Part shown: positions 48,445 through 60,120 of the stretch, in pieces
Numbering within the stretch: the first letter of the stretch is position 1
Layout: the number at the start of each line of letters is the position of its first letter
Assembly: GCA_902604975.1 (NCBI GenBank)
Contig: CACLAY010000002.1
Coordinates: 124,001 to 188,000 of the forward strand
Source: an uncultured Pelagibacteraceae bacterium
Lineage (GTDB): Bacteria > Pseudomonadota > Alphaproteobacteria > Pelagibacterales > Pelagibacteraceae
Reading direction: 5' to 3'
DNA: 64,000 bases
The notes under the pieces: model-generated
What the model was told of the DNA's origin: nothing
What the model saw: the letters and a program-made list of their open reading frames with translations, nothing else
The model's database searches: none
Position numbers and translations under genes: made by a program

Positions 48445-48735
48445 ATGTTTACTAGTGGTCTTTTATTAATAGTAAGCTATCTTTTATTTAAATACACGGT
48501 TCAATGGATTCAATATTATAATCAAACCGATCCTAGGATGCCTAATTCAATATGGCGATATACTTGTGATTATAAAGTTATTGGCGTAAGAGATATTTGT
48601 GATTTAGATGATAAGCCATTTGTAAGACAAAGAAGGAAAAGAGATAAAATTGTTACAATAATGTATTTTATTGTCGTCCTTGCTTTTGTATTTTCTATGT
48701 ATTTTATGGCGAGTTTATTAGGACTAATTCTTTAG
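48445..48735 (+). CDS. Small membrane protein, unknown
   Basis: 96 aa, two TM segments with conserved-looking PNSIWRYTCDYKVIGVRDICDLDD between. Confidence 0.6.
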   Translation: MFTSGLLLIVSYLLFKYTVQWIQYYNQTDPRMPNSIWRYTCDYKVIGVRDICDLDDKPFVRQRRKRDKIVTIMYFIVVLAFVFSMYFMASLLGLIL

Positions 48736-49446
48736 TTTTTGAATCTGATCCCATGCTGAATTGACAGCTCTCATTTTAGCCTTACTTTCATCTATTACTT
48801 CTTGAGGAACACCTTTGCTTAATAAAAGATCAGGGTGATGCTCTTTGCTAAGTTTAATATAACGTTTTCTTATTTCTTCGAGCGAGTCATCAGGCTTACT
48901 TTCTAAAACAATATATGGATTAAGTTTATCTGATGACTTTCTACTTTCTTTAATTCCATTAATTTGTATCTGATTTAATCCAAAAATTCTTGCTATATCT
49001 TCTATCATGATTAATTCATTGTCACTTATATGCCCGTCAGCTTCTGCAATATAGAAAAGAGTATTAATTACCTCCTCTAACACATTTATGTTTCCTTTAT
49101 AAACCTCAGAAATTTGTTTTGCGTAAGGTTCATATCCAGTACTTTCCTCTTTAGCTTTATTAAAAATTTTACCAACCTGATCTAATTCACTTTCAGGTAT
49201 TTTTAATTTATCTTTAACTGCAATCAATTCTTCACGACTAACTTGTCCATCTGCTTTACTTAGCTTTGCTGATAAAACAATTAAAGAGAGCGCAAATATT
49301 TGCTGAGGCTGTGCAAAAGATCTAAATCCACCGCCTGATCTGGCTCTTGACATTTTTCCGCCAATTAAGGATCCCAAAAGCATACCGAAAGGTCCACCAA
49401 TAGAAAAACCTAGCATTCCACCAATTATGCTTCCCCATATTGCCAT
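48724..49446 (-). CDS. TerB/DjlA-like protein with C-terminal J-domain
   Basis: Gly-rich N-term; TerB-like LSKADGQVSREELIAVK / EADGHISDNELIMIEDIA; NPYIVLESKPDDSLEEIRKRYIKLSKEHHPDLL. Confidence 0.85.
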   Translation of the reverse strand: MAIWGSIIGGMLGFSIGGPFGMLLGSLIGGKMSRARSGGGFRSFAQPQQIFALSLIVLSAKLSKADGQVSREELIAVKDKLKIPESELDQVGKIFNKAKEESTGYEPYAKQISEVYKGNINVLEEVINTLFYIAEADGHISDNELIMIEDIARIFGLNQIQINGIKESRKSSDKLNPYIVLESKPDDSLEEIRKRYIKLSKEHHPDLLLSKGVPQEVIDESKAKMRAVNSAWDQIQKLKN

Positions 49447-50132
49447 TATTCAAAACTCCTTAATCTATATTCCCAGTTTCCCATATTATTATAAGTCACC
49501 TTTAATATTAAATTATTTTCAGGATTATACCAAACATCAAATTCAAATTTTTTTTCATCTGAAAGACTTTCGTCATTTGACTTAATATTAAAATGTTCAG
49601 TTAAATATTCTTTACCATTAATAGTAATATTTTCATTTCCAATTAAACTTACAATCTGTTTTTTAATACTACCAGATAAAGGACTGATCTGTTTATCTGA
49701 ATTAAAAATTTTGTGATTCCACCAATTTCCAATTGTACAATCTAAACTAGCCTCACCTTTATAAGATGATCCATCTATAATAAATTTATTTGTATCTTTA
49801 TCATAATTTAAATTCACATATTTTTCCTTATCATTTTGAAAAGTATTTGATTTAAAAAAAACCAATTTTTCATTTTTATATTTTTCTATTGTTTCACTTA
49901 ATATTGAAAAAACTGTTACGCCAAATAACTCTACTTTAAAATTAGTATAATTTTTTACGACAAATAAATCCTCGTCAAATTCAAAAAAGTAGCTGGTGCT
50001 TCCAATAATTTCATTATTTCTTAGAACATCCATCTCAATTTTTTTAAGACCTTCATAATGACTGCTATGTGCCATCACCTTAGAAGCAAACATGATGATA
50101 ATTAATACGGTTATAAAATGTTTCATTTTCAT
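49446..50132 (-). CDS. Periplasmic protein of unknown function (DUF6134-like)
   Basis: Signal peptide; beta-rich; NWWNHKIFNSDKQISPLSGSIKKQ. Confidence 0.6.
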   Translation of the reverse strand: MKMKHFITVLIIIMFASKVMAHSSHYEGLKKIEMDVLRNNEIIGSTSYFFEFDEDLFVVKNYTNFKVELFGVTVFSILSETIEKYKNEKLVFFKSNTFQNDKEKYVNLNYDKDTNKFIIDGSSYKGEASLDCTIGNWWNHKIFNSDKQISPLSGSIKKQIVSLIGNENITINGKEYLTEHFNIKSNDESLSDEKKFEFDVWYNPENNLILKVTYNNMGNWEYRLRSFE

Positions 50133-50171
50133 AGATTTTAGTTAAAGAAAGTATAAATAATAGCTAAATAT

Positions 50172-50819
50172 ATGTTCCTTACTATAAAAAATATTCCTAA
50201 AGTCTCATGGAGTTCTCAAGAGACTTTTAATCTAAAGCCAAAATTATCAACTTTATTTTTTCTTTGTTTTGGCCTTATATTATTTGGTTTTGGTGAAGCC
50301 TTAGTAGTTATTTCATTTATTGGCAATTCTCCATGGACTGTAATGGCACAAGGAATTTCAATTAATTCAGGATTATCCATTGGAATTGTCACTTTTATAG
50401 TGAGTGTTGTCGTTTTATGTTCATGGTTTTTCTTAAAACAAAAACCTGGTCTTGGTACCATATTCAATATCGTAATTATTGCAGCAATGTTAGATATAAC
50501 AATTGCATTAATACCAACCCCTGAAACTTACATAATGAAATTATTAATGGCTGCAGTTGGTATAATGATAGTCGGGGTGGGGAGTGGTATCTATTTAATT
50601 GCCAATTTAGGTCCAGGACCTAGAGATGGTTTAATGACTGGTTTACAAAAAAAAACTAATCTACCAATTGCCGCTGTAAGATCTTTTATAGAAATTTCTG
50701 TAGCTTCAGTTGGTTGGTATCTAGGTGGAACAATCGGAATTGGAACATTAATGTTTGCTTTTGGAATTGGTCCCTGCATTGCTTTAAGTTTATATATTAT
50801 AGATAATATAATGAATTAA
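50172..50819 (+). CDS. YczE/YyaS-like integral membrane protein
   Basis: LFGFGEALVVISFIGNSPWTVMAQGIS; NLGPGPRDGLMTGLQKKTNLPIAAVRSFIE. Confidence 0.75.
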   Translation: MFLTIKNIPKVSWSSQETFNLKPKLSTLFFLCFGLILFGFGEALVVISFIGNSPWTVMAQGISINSGLSIGIVTFIVSVVVLCSWFFLKQKPGLGTIFNIVIIAAMLDITIALIPTPETYIMKLLMAAVGIMIVGVGSGIYLIANLGPGPRDGLMTGLQKKTNLPIAAVRSFIEISVASVGWYLGGTIGIGTLMFAFGIGPCIALSLYIIDNIMN

Positions 50820-52642
50820 GTACCAGTATTTTGTTTTTCGCTTCTTTTTCTTTCGTGAGGGTCCAGAATTGCTTTTCTAAGTCTACAAGACTTAGGTGTA
50901 ATTTCTAACGCTTCATCAGTATTAAGCATACTTAACTGTTCTGCAATCGACATTTGTCTTACAGGTGTAAGAACAATATTTTCATCGGTACCCTGTGTTC
51001 TCATATTCGTGAGTTTTTTTCCTTTCATAACATTAATTATCATATCACCAGGTTTTGGAGCCAAGCCCACAATCATTCCTGTATATACTGGATCATTGTG
51101 TGTAACAAACATTTCTCCTCTAGCTTGCAAATTAAAAATTGAAAATGCTACAGCCTTACCTTGATCCATAGAAATTAAAGCTCCATTTCTTCTTCCTTCC
51201 ATGTCTCCCTCGAAATCTCCATAAGAGTGAAAAATTCTATTGATAACGCCAGTCCCTTTGGTTAGAGTTAAAAATCTGCTCGTGTATCCCATTAAACCTC
51301 TTGTTGGGGCTTGAAAAATAAGTCTTTTTTTATTCTTTCCAGTGTCTTTTAATTCAATTAATTTACCTTTTCTTCTATTCATAGAATCTATAATTCTTGA
51401 TGAGTATTCTTCATCCAAATCCATAGTTATTTCTTCAATGGGTTCTAACTTTTTTGAATTTTCATCAGTTTTAAATAAAACTTTAGGAGGGCTGACGGTC
51501 ATTTCAAAGCCCTCTCTTCTCATTTGTGTTAATAATATTTCAAGCATTAATTCTCCTCGTCCACTTATTTCAAATGCATCTTTATTTGAGTTTTCAGAGA
51601 AAGAAATTCCAACGTTGTTTTGGGCCTCTAAAATTAAACGATCTCTAATTTGAGTGCTTGTTAATTTCTTACCCTCTGTTCCTGCTAAGGGTGAACTATT
51701 TACTGTTATTTTTATTGACATTGTTGGTGGATCAATCGGTGTTGCCTCAATTGGTTCATTTACCTCTAAATCACAAATAGTATCTGCTACATTTGCTTTT
51801 TCTAATCCAGCTATAACTACGATATCTCCAGCTTCTCCAACTTCAATGGGCACTTTTTTTGTACCCTCATATCTAAAGATCTTTGTAAGTCTACCTTCAT
51901 CTATTTTTTCACCTTTTAAATTTATTGCTTTAATTTGTTGATTTGCTTTTGCTGTCCCTTGTGAAATTCTTCCAACTAAACTTCTGCCCAAAAAGTTATC
52001 AGCGTAAAGTAGCGTCGATAGCATTGCAAATGGTTTTGATCTATCAAATTCTGAGGGCTTTACATGATCTAAAACTAAGTCTAATAGTGGGTTAAGATTT
52101 TCTCTTGGTCCTTCAATATCTTTAGATGCCCAACCAGATCTTCCGCTTGCATATAACACAGGAAAATCTAATTGTCCCTCATTTGCGTCTAAACTAACAA
52201 ACAAATCAAAAGTCTCATTTAAAACCTCATCTGCTCTTTGATCGCTTTTATCTAATTTATTTATAACAACAATTGGTCTCAATCCCTGTTTTAATGCTTT
52301 ACTTAATACAAATTTTGTTTGAGGCATGACGCCTTCTGCAGAGTCTACTAATAATAATGCACCATCTGCTAAACTTAAAACTCTTTCAACCTCTGCTGCA
52401 AAATCTCTGTGACCAGGAGTATCAATAATATTTATTCTAGTATCTTTCCAATTAATCGAAGTAGGCTTAGCAAGAATTGTAATTCCTCTTTCTTTTTCTA
52501 GCTCTCCAGAGTCCATTAATCTTTCATCAACTACTTCGTTGTCTCTAAAAGAACCACTCTGTTTCATCAAATTATCAATCAGTGTTGTTTTTCCATGATC
52601 AACGTGAGCAATGATAGTGATGTTTCGAATATTATTATTCAT
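50816..52642 (-). CDS. typA: Ribosome-associated GTPase TypA/BipA
   Basis: NITIIAHVDHGKTTLIDNLMKQSG; VVDERLMDSGELEKERGITILAK; DTPGHRDFAAEVERVL. Confidence 0.95.
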   Translation of the reverse strand: MNNNIRNITIIAHVDHGKTTLIDNLMKQSGSFRDNEVVDERLMDSGELEKERGITILAKPTSINWKDTRINIIDTPGHRDFAAEVERVLSLADGALLLVDSAEGVMPQTKFVLSKALKQGLRPIVVINKLDKSDQRADEVLNETFDLFVSLDANEGQLDFPVLYASGRSGWASKDIEGPRENLNPLLDLVLDHVKPSEFDRSKPFAMLSTLLYADNFLGRSLVGRISQGTAKANQQIKAINLKGEKIDEGRLTKIFRYEGTKKVPIEVGEAGDIVVIAGLEKANVADTICDLEVNEPIEATPIDPPTMSIKITVNSSPLAGTEGKKLTSTQIRDRLILEAQNNVGISFSENSNKDAFEISGRGELMLEILLTQMRREGFEMTVSPPKVLFKTDENSKKLEPIEEITMDLDEEYSSRIIDSMNRRKGKLIELKDTGKNKKRLIFQAPTRGLMGYTSRFLTLTKGTGVINRIFHSYGDFEGDMEGRRNGALISMDQGKAVAFSIFNLQARGEMFVTHNDPVYTGMIVGLAPKPGDMIINVMKGKKLTNMRTQGTDENIVLTPVRQMSIAEQLSMLNTDEALEITPKSCRLRKAILDPHERKRSEKQNTGT

Positions 52643-52685
52643 AATTGAGGTTCTTATACATTTATACTTTTAATTGAAAACAAAA

Positions 52686-52713
52686 AAAAAGGGCAGAGTA
52701 ATCTGCCCTTTTT
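52686..52713. terminator. Intrinsic terminator downstream of groL
   Basis: AAAAAGGGCAGA-GTAA-TCTGCCCTTTTT, 12-bp stem, T/A tracts both sides. Confidence 0.85.
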
Positions 52714-52737
52714 AAAATTTTAGTTAGACTATTTGGG

Positions 52738-54411
<1,674 letters not shown>

Positions 54412-54418
54412 TTAATTT

Positions 54419-54712
54419 TTATTTAGAAGTAGAGATACCCATAATGTCTGACTCTTTCATTATGCTGTATTCTTTACCATCAATTTTAACTTCAGTTCCT
54501 GACCATTTTCCAAAAAGAACTTTATCACCAACCTTAACATCCATCGGTATAATTTTTCCATCCTCAGTTTTTGATCCTCCACCTACAGCAACTACTTTGC
54601 CTTCTTGTGGTTTCTCTTGTGCGGAATCAGGGATGATAATTCCACCAGCAGTTTTTTCACTACTATCTAAAACTTCGATTAATACTCTATCGTGTAACGG
54701 TTTAAACTTCAT
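54419..54712 (-). CDS. groS: Co-chaperonin GroES
   Basis: [44 protein letters not shown]. Confidence 0.97.
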   Translation of the reverse strand: MKFKPLHDRVLIEVLDSSEKTAGGIIIPDSAQEKPQEGKVVAVGGGSKTEDGKIIPMDVKVGDKVLFGKWSGTEVKIDGKEYSIMKESDIMGISTSK

Positions 54713-54736
54713 ATTTACTCCTTTAAATTAAGGATC

Positions 54737-54765
54737 ATATAGATGTATGTGACTATTATTTCAAG
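54737..54765 (-). promoter_or_regulatory. Candidate heat-shock promoter of groESL
   Basis: - strand CTTGAAA, 13 nt, CATCTATAT; consensus alignment weaker than hsp20. Confidence 0.4.
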
Positions 54766-54832
54766 ATCTGCCCAGAAATATATAGATGAGAAAATTCAAG
54801 AATTTATTGGATTTTTAAGCTATATCTGAAAT

Positions 54833-55648
54833 ATGAGTAAAAATTTAGAGGAATTAGGCTTAAAATCGATAGTCAGCGAATATGACTTATTTTTTATAGA
54901 TATTTGGGGAGTAGTCCATAACGGAATAAAGCTATATGAGAATGCTATTAAAGTTTTAGAAGAATTATCTAATAATGAAAAAAAATTCATATTACTTACT
55001 AATGCCCCAAGACCCAACCAAACCGTAATTAATACTTTAAAAAAAATGGGGTTAAATAATTTTTATGATACAGTTTTTACATCTGGAGAAGCATCAAAAA
55101 GGTATCTTTTAGAAAATTTCAATGATAAAAAATTTTTTCACCTTGGACCGCCAAGAGATTTTGATTTATTTAAAACTTTTGAGAGCAATAAAGTGCTTAA
55201 TATTGAAGACTCGGATTATTTATTATGTTCAGGTCTTTTTGAAGAGTATGAAAATGACATAGAATATTACAAAACTCTTTTATTAAAACATATAAATAAA
55301 AAAATGATATGTACTAACCCTGATTTAATAGTTGATAGAGGGAACAATAGAGAATATTGCGCAGGCTCTATTGCAAAATCTTTTGAAGAAATTAATGGAG
55401 AAGTAATTTATTTTGGCAAACCGTATCCACCTGTTTATGAAATTGCGGCAGATGTTAATAATAAAAAAATATTATGTATTGGTGACAATTTAAATACCGA
55501 TATAAAAGGTGCCAACATTCAAAATTTTGATTCATTACTTATTACAGGAGGTATACATAGACAAGAAATTTCAAAATTATCAATTGATAATGTACTTAAA
55601 AATTATGATGCAAAAATTAATTATTTTCAGAAAGAATTAAAATGGTGA
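54833..55648 (+). CDS. HAD-superfamily hydrolase (TIGR01459-like)
   Basis: YDLFFIDIWGVVHNGIKLYENAIKVLEEL; ILLTNAPRP; GDNLNTDIKGAN. Confidence 0.86.
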   Translation: MSKNLEELGLKSIVSEYDLFFIDIWGVVHNGIKLYENAIKVLEELSNNEKKFILLTNAPRPNQTVINTLKKMGLNNFYDTVFTSGEASKRYLLENFNDKKFFHLGPPRDFDLFKTFESNKVLNIEDSDYLLCSGLFEEYENDIEYYKTLLLKHINKKMICTNPDLIVDRGNNREYCAGSIAKSFEEINGEVIYFGKPYPPVYEIAADVNNKKILCIGDNLNTDIKGANIQNFDSLLITGGIHRQEISKLSIDNVLKNYDAKINYFQKELKW

Positions 55649-56571
55649 AAAGATTAAGGATTTTTAATAATTTTAATATTCCAAAAAAATATAAAAAATC
55701 AATTATCTTGATTGGTAATTTTGATGGGTTACATTCAGGACATCAAAAATTATTTGAATTAGCAAAAAAATATAAAACAAAATATGAATCTAAAGTAGGT
55801 GTAGTTACCTTTGATCCTATACCTAAAATGTTTTTTAACACAAAAATTAAAAATTATAGAATATCAAATTTTAGTCAAAAGGTAATTTATTTAAAAAAAT
55901 TTGGTGTTGATTTTGTAATAAATAAAAAATTTGACAGAAATTTTTCCAAAATTACTTACTATAAATTCATAAAAGATATTTTATCGAAAAAACTTATATC
56001 AAAATTTATATTTGTTAGTAATAACTTTAGGTTTGGCCATAAAAGAGAAGGAGACGTAGCAATACTTAAAAAATACGAGAAAGATTTTGGTTATAATTTA
56101 ATAAATCCAACACCTTTGATGAAAAATAAAAAAATAATTTCATCAACAATAATTAGAAAGTTACTTGAAGAGGGAAAGCTATCAAAAGCAAATACTTTTT
56201 TGAAAAGAAACTGGGAAATTGAGGGAAAAGTTCAAAGAGGCAGAATGATGGGTCAAAAAATTGGTTTCCCAACCTGTAATATCGATATTGGAAATTATGT
56301 TATAGCAAAGCCTGGAGTTTATGCTGTAAAAACAAGAATTAATAAAAGAAAAAAACTCTATAAAGGAATTGCTAATTTAGGTTATAGGCCCACATTTAAT
56401 CAAAAAAAAATACTTTTAGAGGTAAATATTTTTAATTTTTCAGGAAATCTTTATAATAAAAAATTATCTGTTGAATTTTTAAAATTTATAAGAGGAGAAA
56501 AAAAATTCAAAGGTATCAGTGAGTTAAAAAATCAAATAAAAAAAGATATTTTAAAAGCTAAAAAAACATAA
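55642..56571 (+). CDS. ribF: Riboflavin kinase/FAD synthetase
   Basis: IGNFDGLHSGHQKLFELA; FRFGHKREGDV; RMMGQKIGFPTCNI; GIANLGYRPTF. Confidence 0.93.
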   Translation: MVKRLRIFNNFNIPKKYKKSIILIGNFDGLHSGHQKLFELAKKYKTKYESKVGVVTFDPIPKMFFNTKIKNYRISNFSQKVIYLKKFGVDFVINKKFDRNFSKITYYKFIKDILSKKLISKFIFVSNNFRFGHKREGDVAILKKYEKDFGYNLINPTPLMKNKKIISSTIIRKLLEEGKLSKANTFLKRNWEIEGKVQRGRMMGQKIGFPTCNIDIGNYVIAKPGVYAVKTRINKRKKLYKGIANLGYRPTFNQKKILLEVNIFNFSGNLYNKKLSVEFLKFIRGEKKFKGISELKNQIKKDILKAKKT

Positions 56572-59312
56572 TGAGCAAAGAACATTTAAACTTGCCTAAA
56601 ACTGCTTTTTCTATGAAAGCAAATTTACCAAATAAAGAACCACAATATTTGAAATTTTGGGATAAGATTAATCTATATGAAAAATTAAGATCCCAAAGTA
56701 AAGGTAAAGAAAAATTTGTCTTACACGATGGGCCTCCATATGCAAATGGAAATATTCATATGGGTACTGCGTTAAATAAAATTCTAAAAGATATAATAAC
56801 TAAATTTCATCAAATGGATGGTAAAGACTCAGTTTATGTACCTGGATGGGATTGTCATGGATTACCAATTGAATGGAAAATTGAGGAACAATACAAAAAA
56901 AATAAAAAAAATAAAAATGATGTACCTATTATTGAGTTTAGAAAAGAATGTAGAGATTTTGCAAGTAAATGGATAAATATTCACAAAGATCAATTTAAAA
57001 GATTAGGAGTAATTGGGGATTGGGAAAACTATTACTCAACTATGAGTTTTGATGCAGAAGCTCAAATTGTAAGAGAACTTGGAAAATTTTTAAAAGAGGG
57101 CAGTTTGTACAAGGGTTACAAGCCTGTTTTATGGTCGACAGTTGAAAAAACCGCTTTAGCAGATGCAGAAGTTGAATATCAAGATCATGTGTCTGATACA
57201 ATCTATGTAGCCTTCCCAGTTAAAAAATCCAATATTAATGAATTAATTGGTTCGAGTGTTGTAATTTGGACTACAACTCCATGGACTATCCCAGCTAACA
57301 AAGCATTGGCCTATAACCAAAGTTTAGATTATGTTTTATGTGAAATAGATAACAACGATATTTTAGAAAATGAAAAAATAGTTATTGCAAAAGAACTTTT
57401 GAGTTCTGTTGCAAAAGATACTGATTATAAAATTAAGATATTAAAAGAATTTGAAGGAAAAGAATTTGATGGAACTATTTGTAGCCATCCATTTCATAAA
57501 ATTGGCTATGACTATGATGTTCCAATGCTCGAGGCAAGATTTGTAACAACTGAACAAGGAACAGGAATTGTTCATTGTGCACCAAGCCATGGACCTGATG
57601 ATTTTAATTTGTGTATCAACAATGGAATAAAAGCAATTGAAACAGTTGATGACGACGGAAGGTACACAAAACACATCCCCATATTTGAAGGAATTCATAT
57701 TTTTAAAGCAAACGATATTGTTATTGAAAAGCTTAAAGAGCTTAAAGCTCTTTTAAAGAATGGCAAACTAACACATTCTTACCCACATTCTTGGAGATCA
57801 AAGGCTCCCTTAGTTCATAGAGCAACACCTCAGTGGTTTATTTCAATGGAAAGTCATAAACTAAGAGACAAAGCACTTAAAGCAATAAATGACACCACTT
57901 TTTATCCTAGTAAAGGAAAAGAAAGAATCAAAGCAATGATCGAGACCAGACCAGATTGGTGTGTTTCTAGACAGAGGGTATGGGGAGTTCCACTTCCAAT
58001 ATTTATCTCAAAAAAAAACGGAGAAATTCTTATCGACGAAGAAGTGTTTGAGAATATTGCTAAAATTTATGAAAAAGAAGGCTCAGACTGCTGGTTTGAA
58101 GATAATTTTCAGAGACTGCTTGGAAATAAATATAAAGCAGAAGATTTTGATAAGACTAGTGATATTGTAGAAGTATGGTTTGATAGCGGATCAACACATT
58201 CTTTTGTTTTAGAAAAGAGAGAAGATTTAAAATGGCCTGCATCAATGTATTTAGAGGGTTCAGATCAACATAGAGGATGGTTTCACTCTTCACTGTTAGA
58301 GTCTTGTGGAACAAGAGGTAGAGCGCCGTTTGAAAGTATTTTATCCCATGGGTTTGTAGTCGATGGAAAAGGACTAAAAATGTCTAAATCAACTGGAAAT
58401 GTAATTGCTCCAGAAGATATTTTAAAAAAATATGGAGCTGATATACTTAGAATTTGGGTAGCCTCATCAAATTATGCTGAGGACTTAAGAATAGATTATT
58501 CAATTTTAGATCAACACTCAGAGTCTTACAGGAAAATTAGAAATACTTTCAGATATCTTTTAGGAAATATACAAGATGAATATTCAAAAGTTGACTTTGA
58601 AAAAATTGATCTAAATAATATTCCTGAATTAGAAAAGTATATGCTGCATAGATTGTATGTGATCGATAAAAGTTTTAATGAATACTTTAAGTCATATAAT
58701 TTTCATAATTTATATAAAGAGTTGTTAAATTTTTGTACGGTAGAACTCTCAGCATTTTATTTTGATATCAGAAAAGATCTTCTTTATTGTGATCCAAAAG
58801 ATTCCAAGAAGCGATCTGATTGTATTTTGATACTAAAAGTAATTTTAGAATGTTTATTAAAATGGTTTGCACCAATCTTATCATTTACCACTGAGGAAAT
58901 TTATCATTTGATTCATAAGGAAGATAATAATGGAAGTATTCATTTACAAAAATTTGTTAAAATTCCTTATGAATGGAAAAATGAAGAATTAAATAGTAAG
59001 TGGGATAAACTTAAATTAATCAGAGACGAAGCAAATATTAGTATTGAGAGTAAAAGGGCTGATAAAATTATTGGTTCAAGTTTAGAGGCAAATATTGAAA
59101 TTAAAATTAAAGATAAAGACACATATAGTTTGGCTGAGAAGCATGATTTCTCTGAAATTTGTATTACATCTTCTGCCTCAGTCTCAAATGATACTAATTT
59201 AGAAAAAGAAATTGAGATCACTAGTTCAAAAGCCGTTGGTAATAAGTGCCCAGTTTGTTGGAAAATTAGAGAAAATATTTGTGAAAGAGATGGTAACTGT
59301 CATCTTTCATGA
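56571..59312 (+). CDS. ileS: Isoleucyl-tRNA synthetase
   Basis: LHDGPPYANGNIHMGTALNKILKD; GWDCHGLPIEWKIE; LKMSKSTGNVIAPEDI; C-term CPVCWKIRENICERDGNC zinc motif. Confidence 0.97.
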   Translation: MSKEHLNLPKTAFSMKANLPNKEPQYLKFWDKINLYEKLRSQSKGKEKFVLHDGPPYANGNIHMGTALNKILKDIITKFHQMDGKDSVYVPGWDCHGLPIEWKIEEQYKKNKKNKNDVPIIEFRKECRDFASKWINIHKDQFKRLGVIGDWENYYSTMSFDAEAQIVRELGKFLKEGSLYKGYKPVLWSTVEKTALADAEVEYQDHVSDTIYVAFPVKKSNINELIGSSVVIWTTTPWTIPANKALAYNQSLDYVLCEIDNNDILENEKIVIAKELLSSVAKDTDYKIKILKEFEGKEFDGTICSHPFHKIGYDYDVPMLEARFVTTEQGTGIVHCAPSHGPDDFNLCINNGIKAIETVDDDGRYTKHIPIFEGIHIFKANDIVIEKLKELKALLKNGKLTHSYPHSWRSKAPLVHRATPQWFISMESHKLRDKALKAINDTTFYPSKGKERIKAMIETRPDWCVSRQRVWGVPLPIFISKKNGEILIDEEVFENIAKIYEKEGSDCWFEDNFQRLLGNKYKAEDFDKTSDIVEVWFDSGSTHSFVLEKREDLKWPASMYLEGSDQHRGWFHSSLLESCGTRGRAPFESILSHGFVVDGKGLKMSKSTGNVIAPEDILKKYGADILRIWVASSNYAEDLRIDYSILDQHSESYRKIRNTFRYLLGNIQDEYSKVDFEKIDLNNIPELEKYMLHRLYVIDKSFNEYFKSYNFHNLYKELLNFCTVELSAFYFDIRKDLLYCDPKDSKKRSDCILILKVILECLLKWFAPILSFTTEEIYHLIHKEDNNGSIHLQKFVKIPYEWKNEELNSKWDKLKLIRDEANISIESKRADKIIGSSLEANIEIKIKDKDTYSLAEKHDFSEICITSSASVSNDTNLEKEIEITSSKAVGNKCPVCWKIRENICERDGNCHLS

Positions 59313-59800
59313 AAAGTGAAAATATAAAAAAGATAGTAATAAGTATATTAATTTTATTATCCATTTTCTTTTTAGATAGAATATCAAAAATACTTATTCT
59401 AAATATACTAGAGGAAACTGGACGAGTAGATATTTATATAAACTCATTTTTAAATTTTTATTTGGTTTGGAATAAAGGAATAGGTTTTGGCTTATTATCC
59501 TCCGACAAGGATCTTTTTTACAATGTAGTTACTACTTTAATTATTCTAATTAATTTTGTTATAATTTATCTATTATTTAAGGAAAAAGGACTTAAGTATT
59601 ATTTTTTAATTATTATTTTAGGAGGCTCATTATGTAATCTATTTGATAGAATATATTACAGAGCTGTTCCAGACTTTTTTGATCTAAATTATAATGGATA
59701 TCATTGGTTTATTTTCAATGTAGCTGATATATTTATAACAATTGGAATTATTTTCCTTATTCTAGCTGAATTAATAAGTTATAAAAAAGTAAATGAATAA
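59309..59800 (+). CDS. lspA: Signal peptidase II
   Basis: LDRISKILIL; WNKGIGFGLLSS; GGSLCNLFDRIYYRAVPDFFDL; FNVADIFITIG. Confidence 0.93.
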   Translation: MKSENIKKIVISILILLSIFFLDRISKILILNILEETGRVDIYINSFLNFYLVWNKGIGFGLLSSDKDLFYNVVTTLIILINFVIIYLLFKEKGLKYYFLIIILGGSLCNLFDRIYYRAVPDFFDLNYNGYHWFIFNVADIFITIGIIFLILAELISYKKVNE

Positions 59801-60116
59801 AATCTTAAAAATTTCCAAGTTATTATTCTTCTTAACTTTTTTAAATTCTTGTGGTGTGGGAGAAGCTTTGCAGGGTAAAAAAAGATCAGATCAAGGTGAT
59901 GAATTTTTAATTGATAAAAAAAATCCATTAGTTTTGCCTCCAGATTTTGATAAATTACCAAAACCAGGTGAAGCAAGTATAAAATCTACTAAAGATATTA
60001 AAAGTGATCAATCAAACATAGAAAATTTACTTAAGAAAAGTAAAATTGAAGATGATACTTCATCTTCAGAACAATCTACATCTATTGAAAGTTCAATATT
60101 GAAAAAAATTAAGTAA
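59793..60116 (+). CDS. DUF3035 lipoprotein
   Basis: Lipobox FLNSCG; RSDQGDEFLIDKKNPLVLPPDFDKLPKPG. Confidence 0.82.
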   Translation: MNKILKISKLLFFLTFLNSCGVGEALQGKKRSDQGDEFLIDKKNPLVLPPDFDKLPKPGEASIKSTKDIKSDQSNIENLLKKSKIEDDTSSSEQSTSIESSILKKIK

Positions 60117-60120
60117 ATAA

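Noticed and set aside
54713-54832. CIRCE operator upstream of groESL
   Set aside because: No TTAGCACTC-N9-GAGTGCTAA-like inverted repeat
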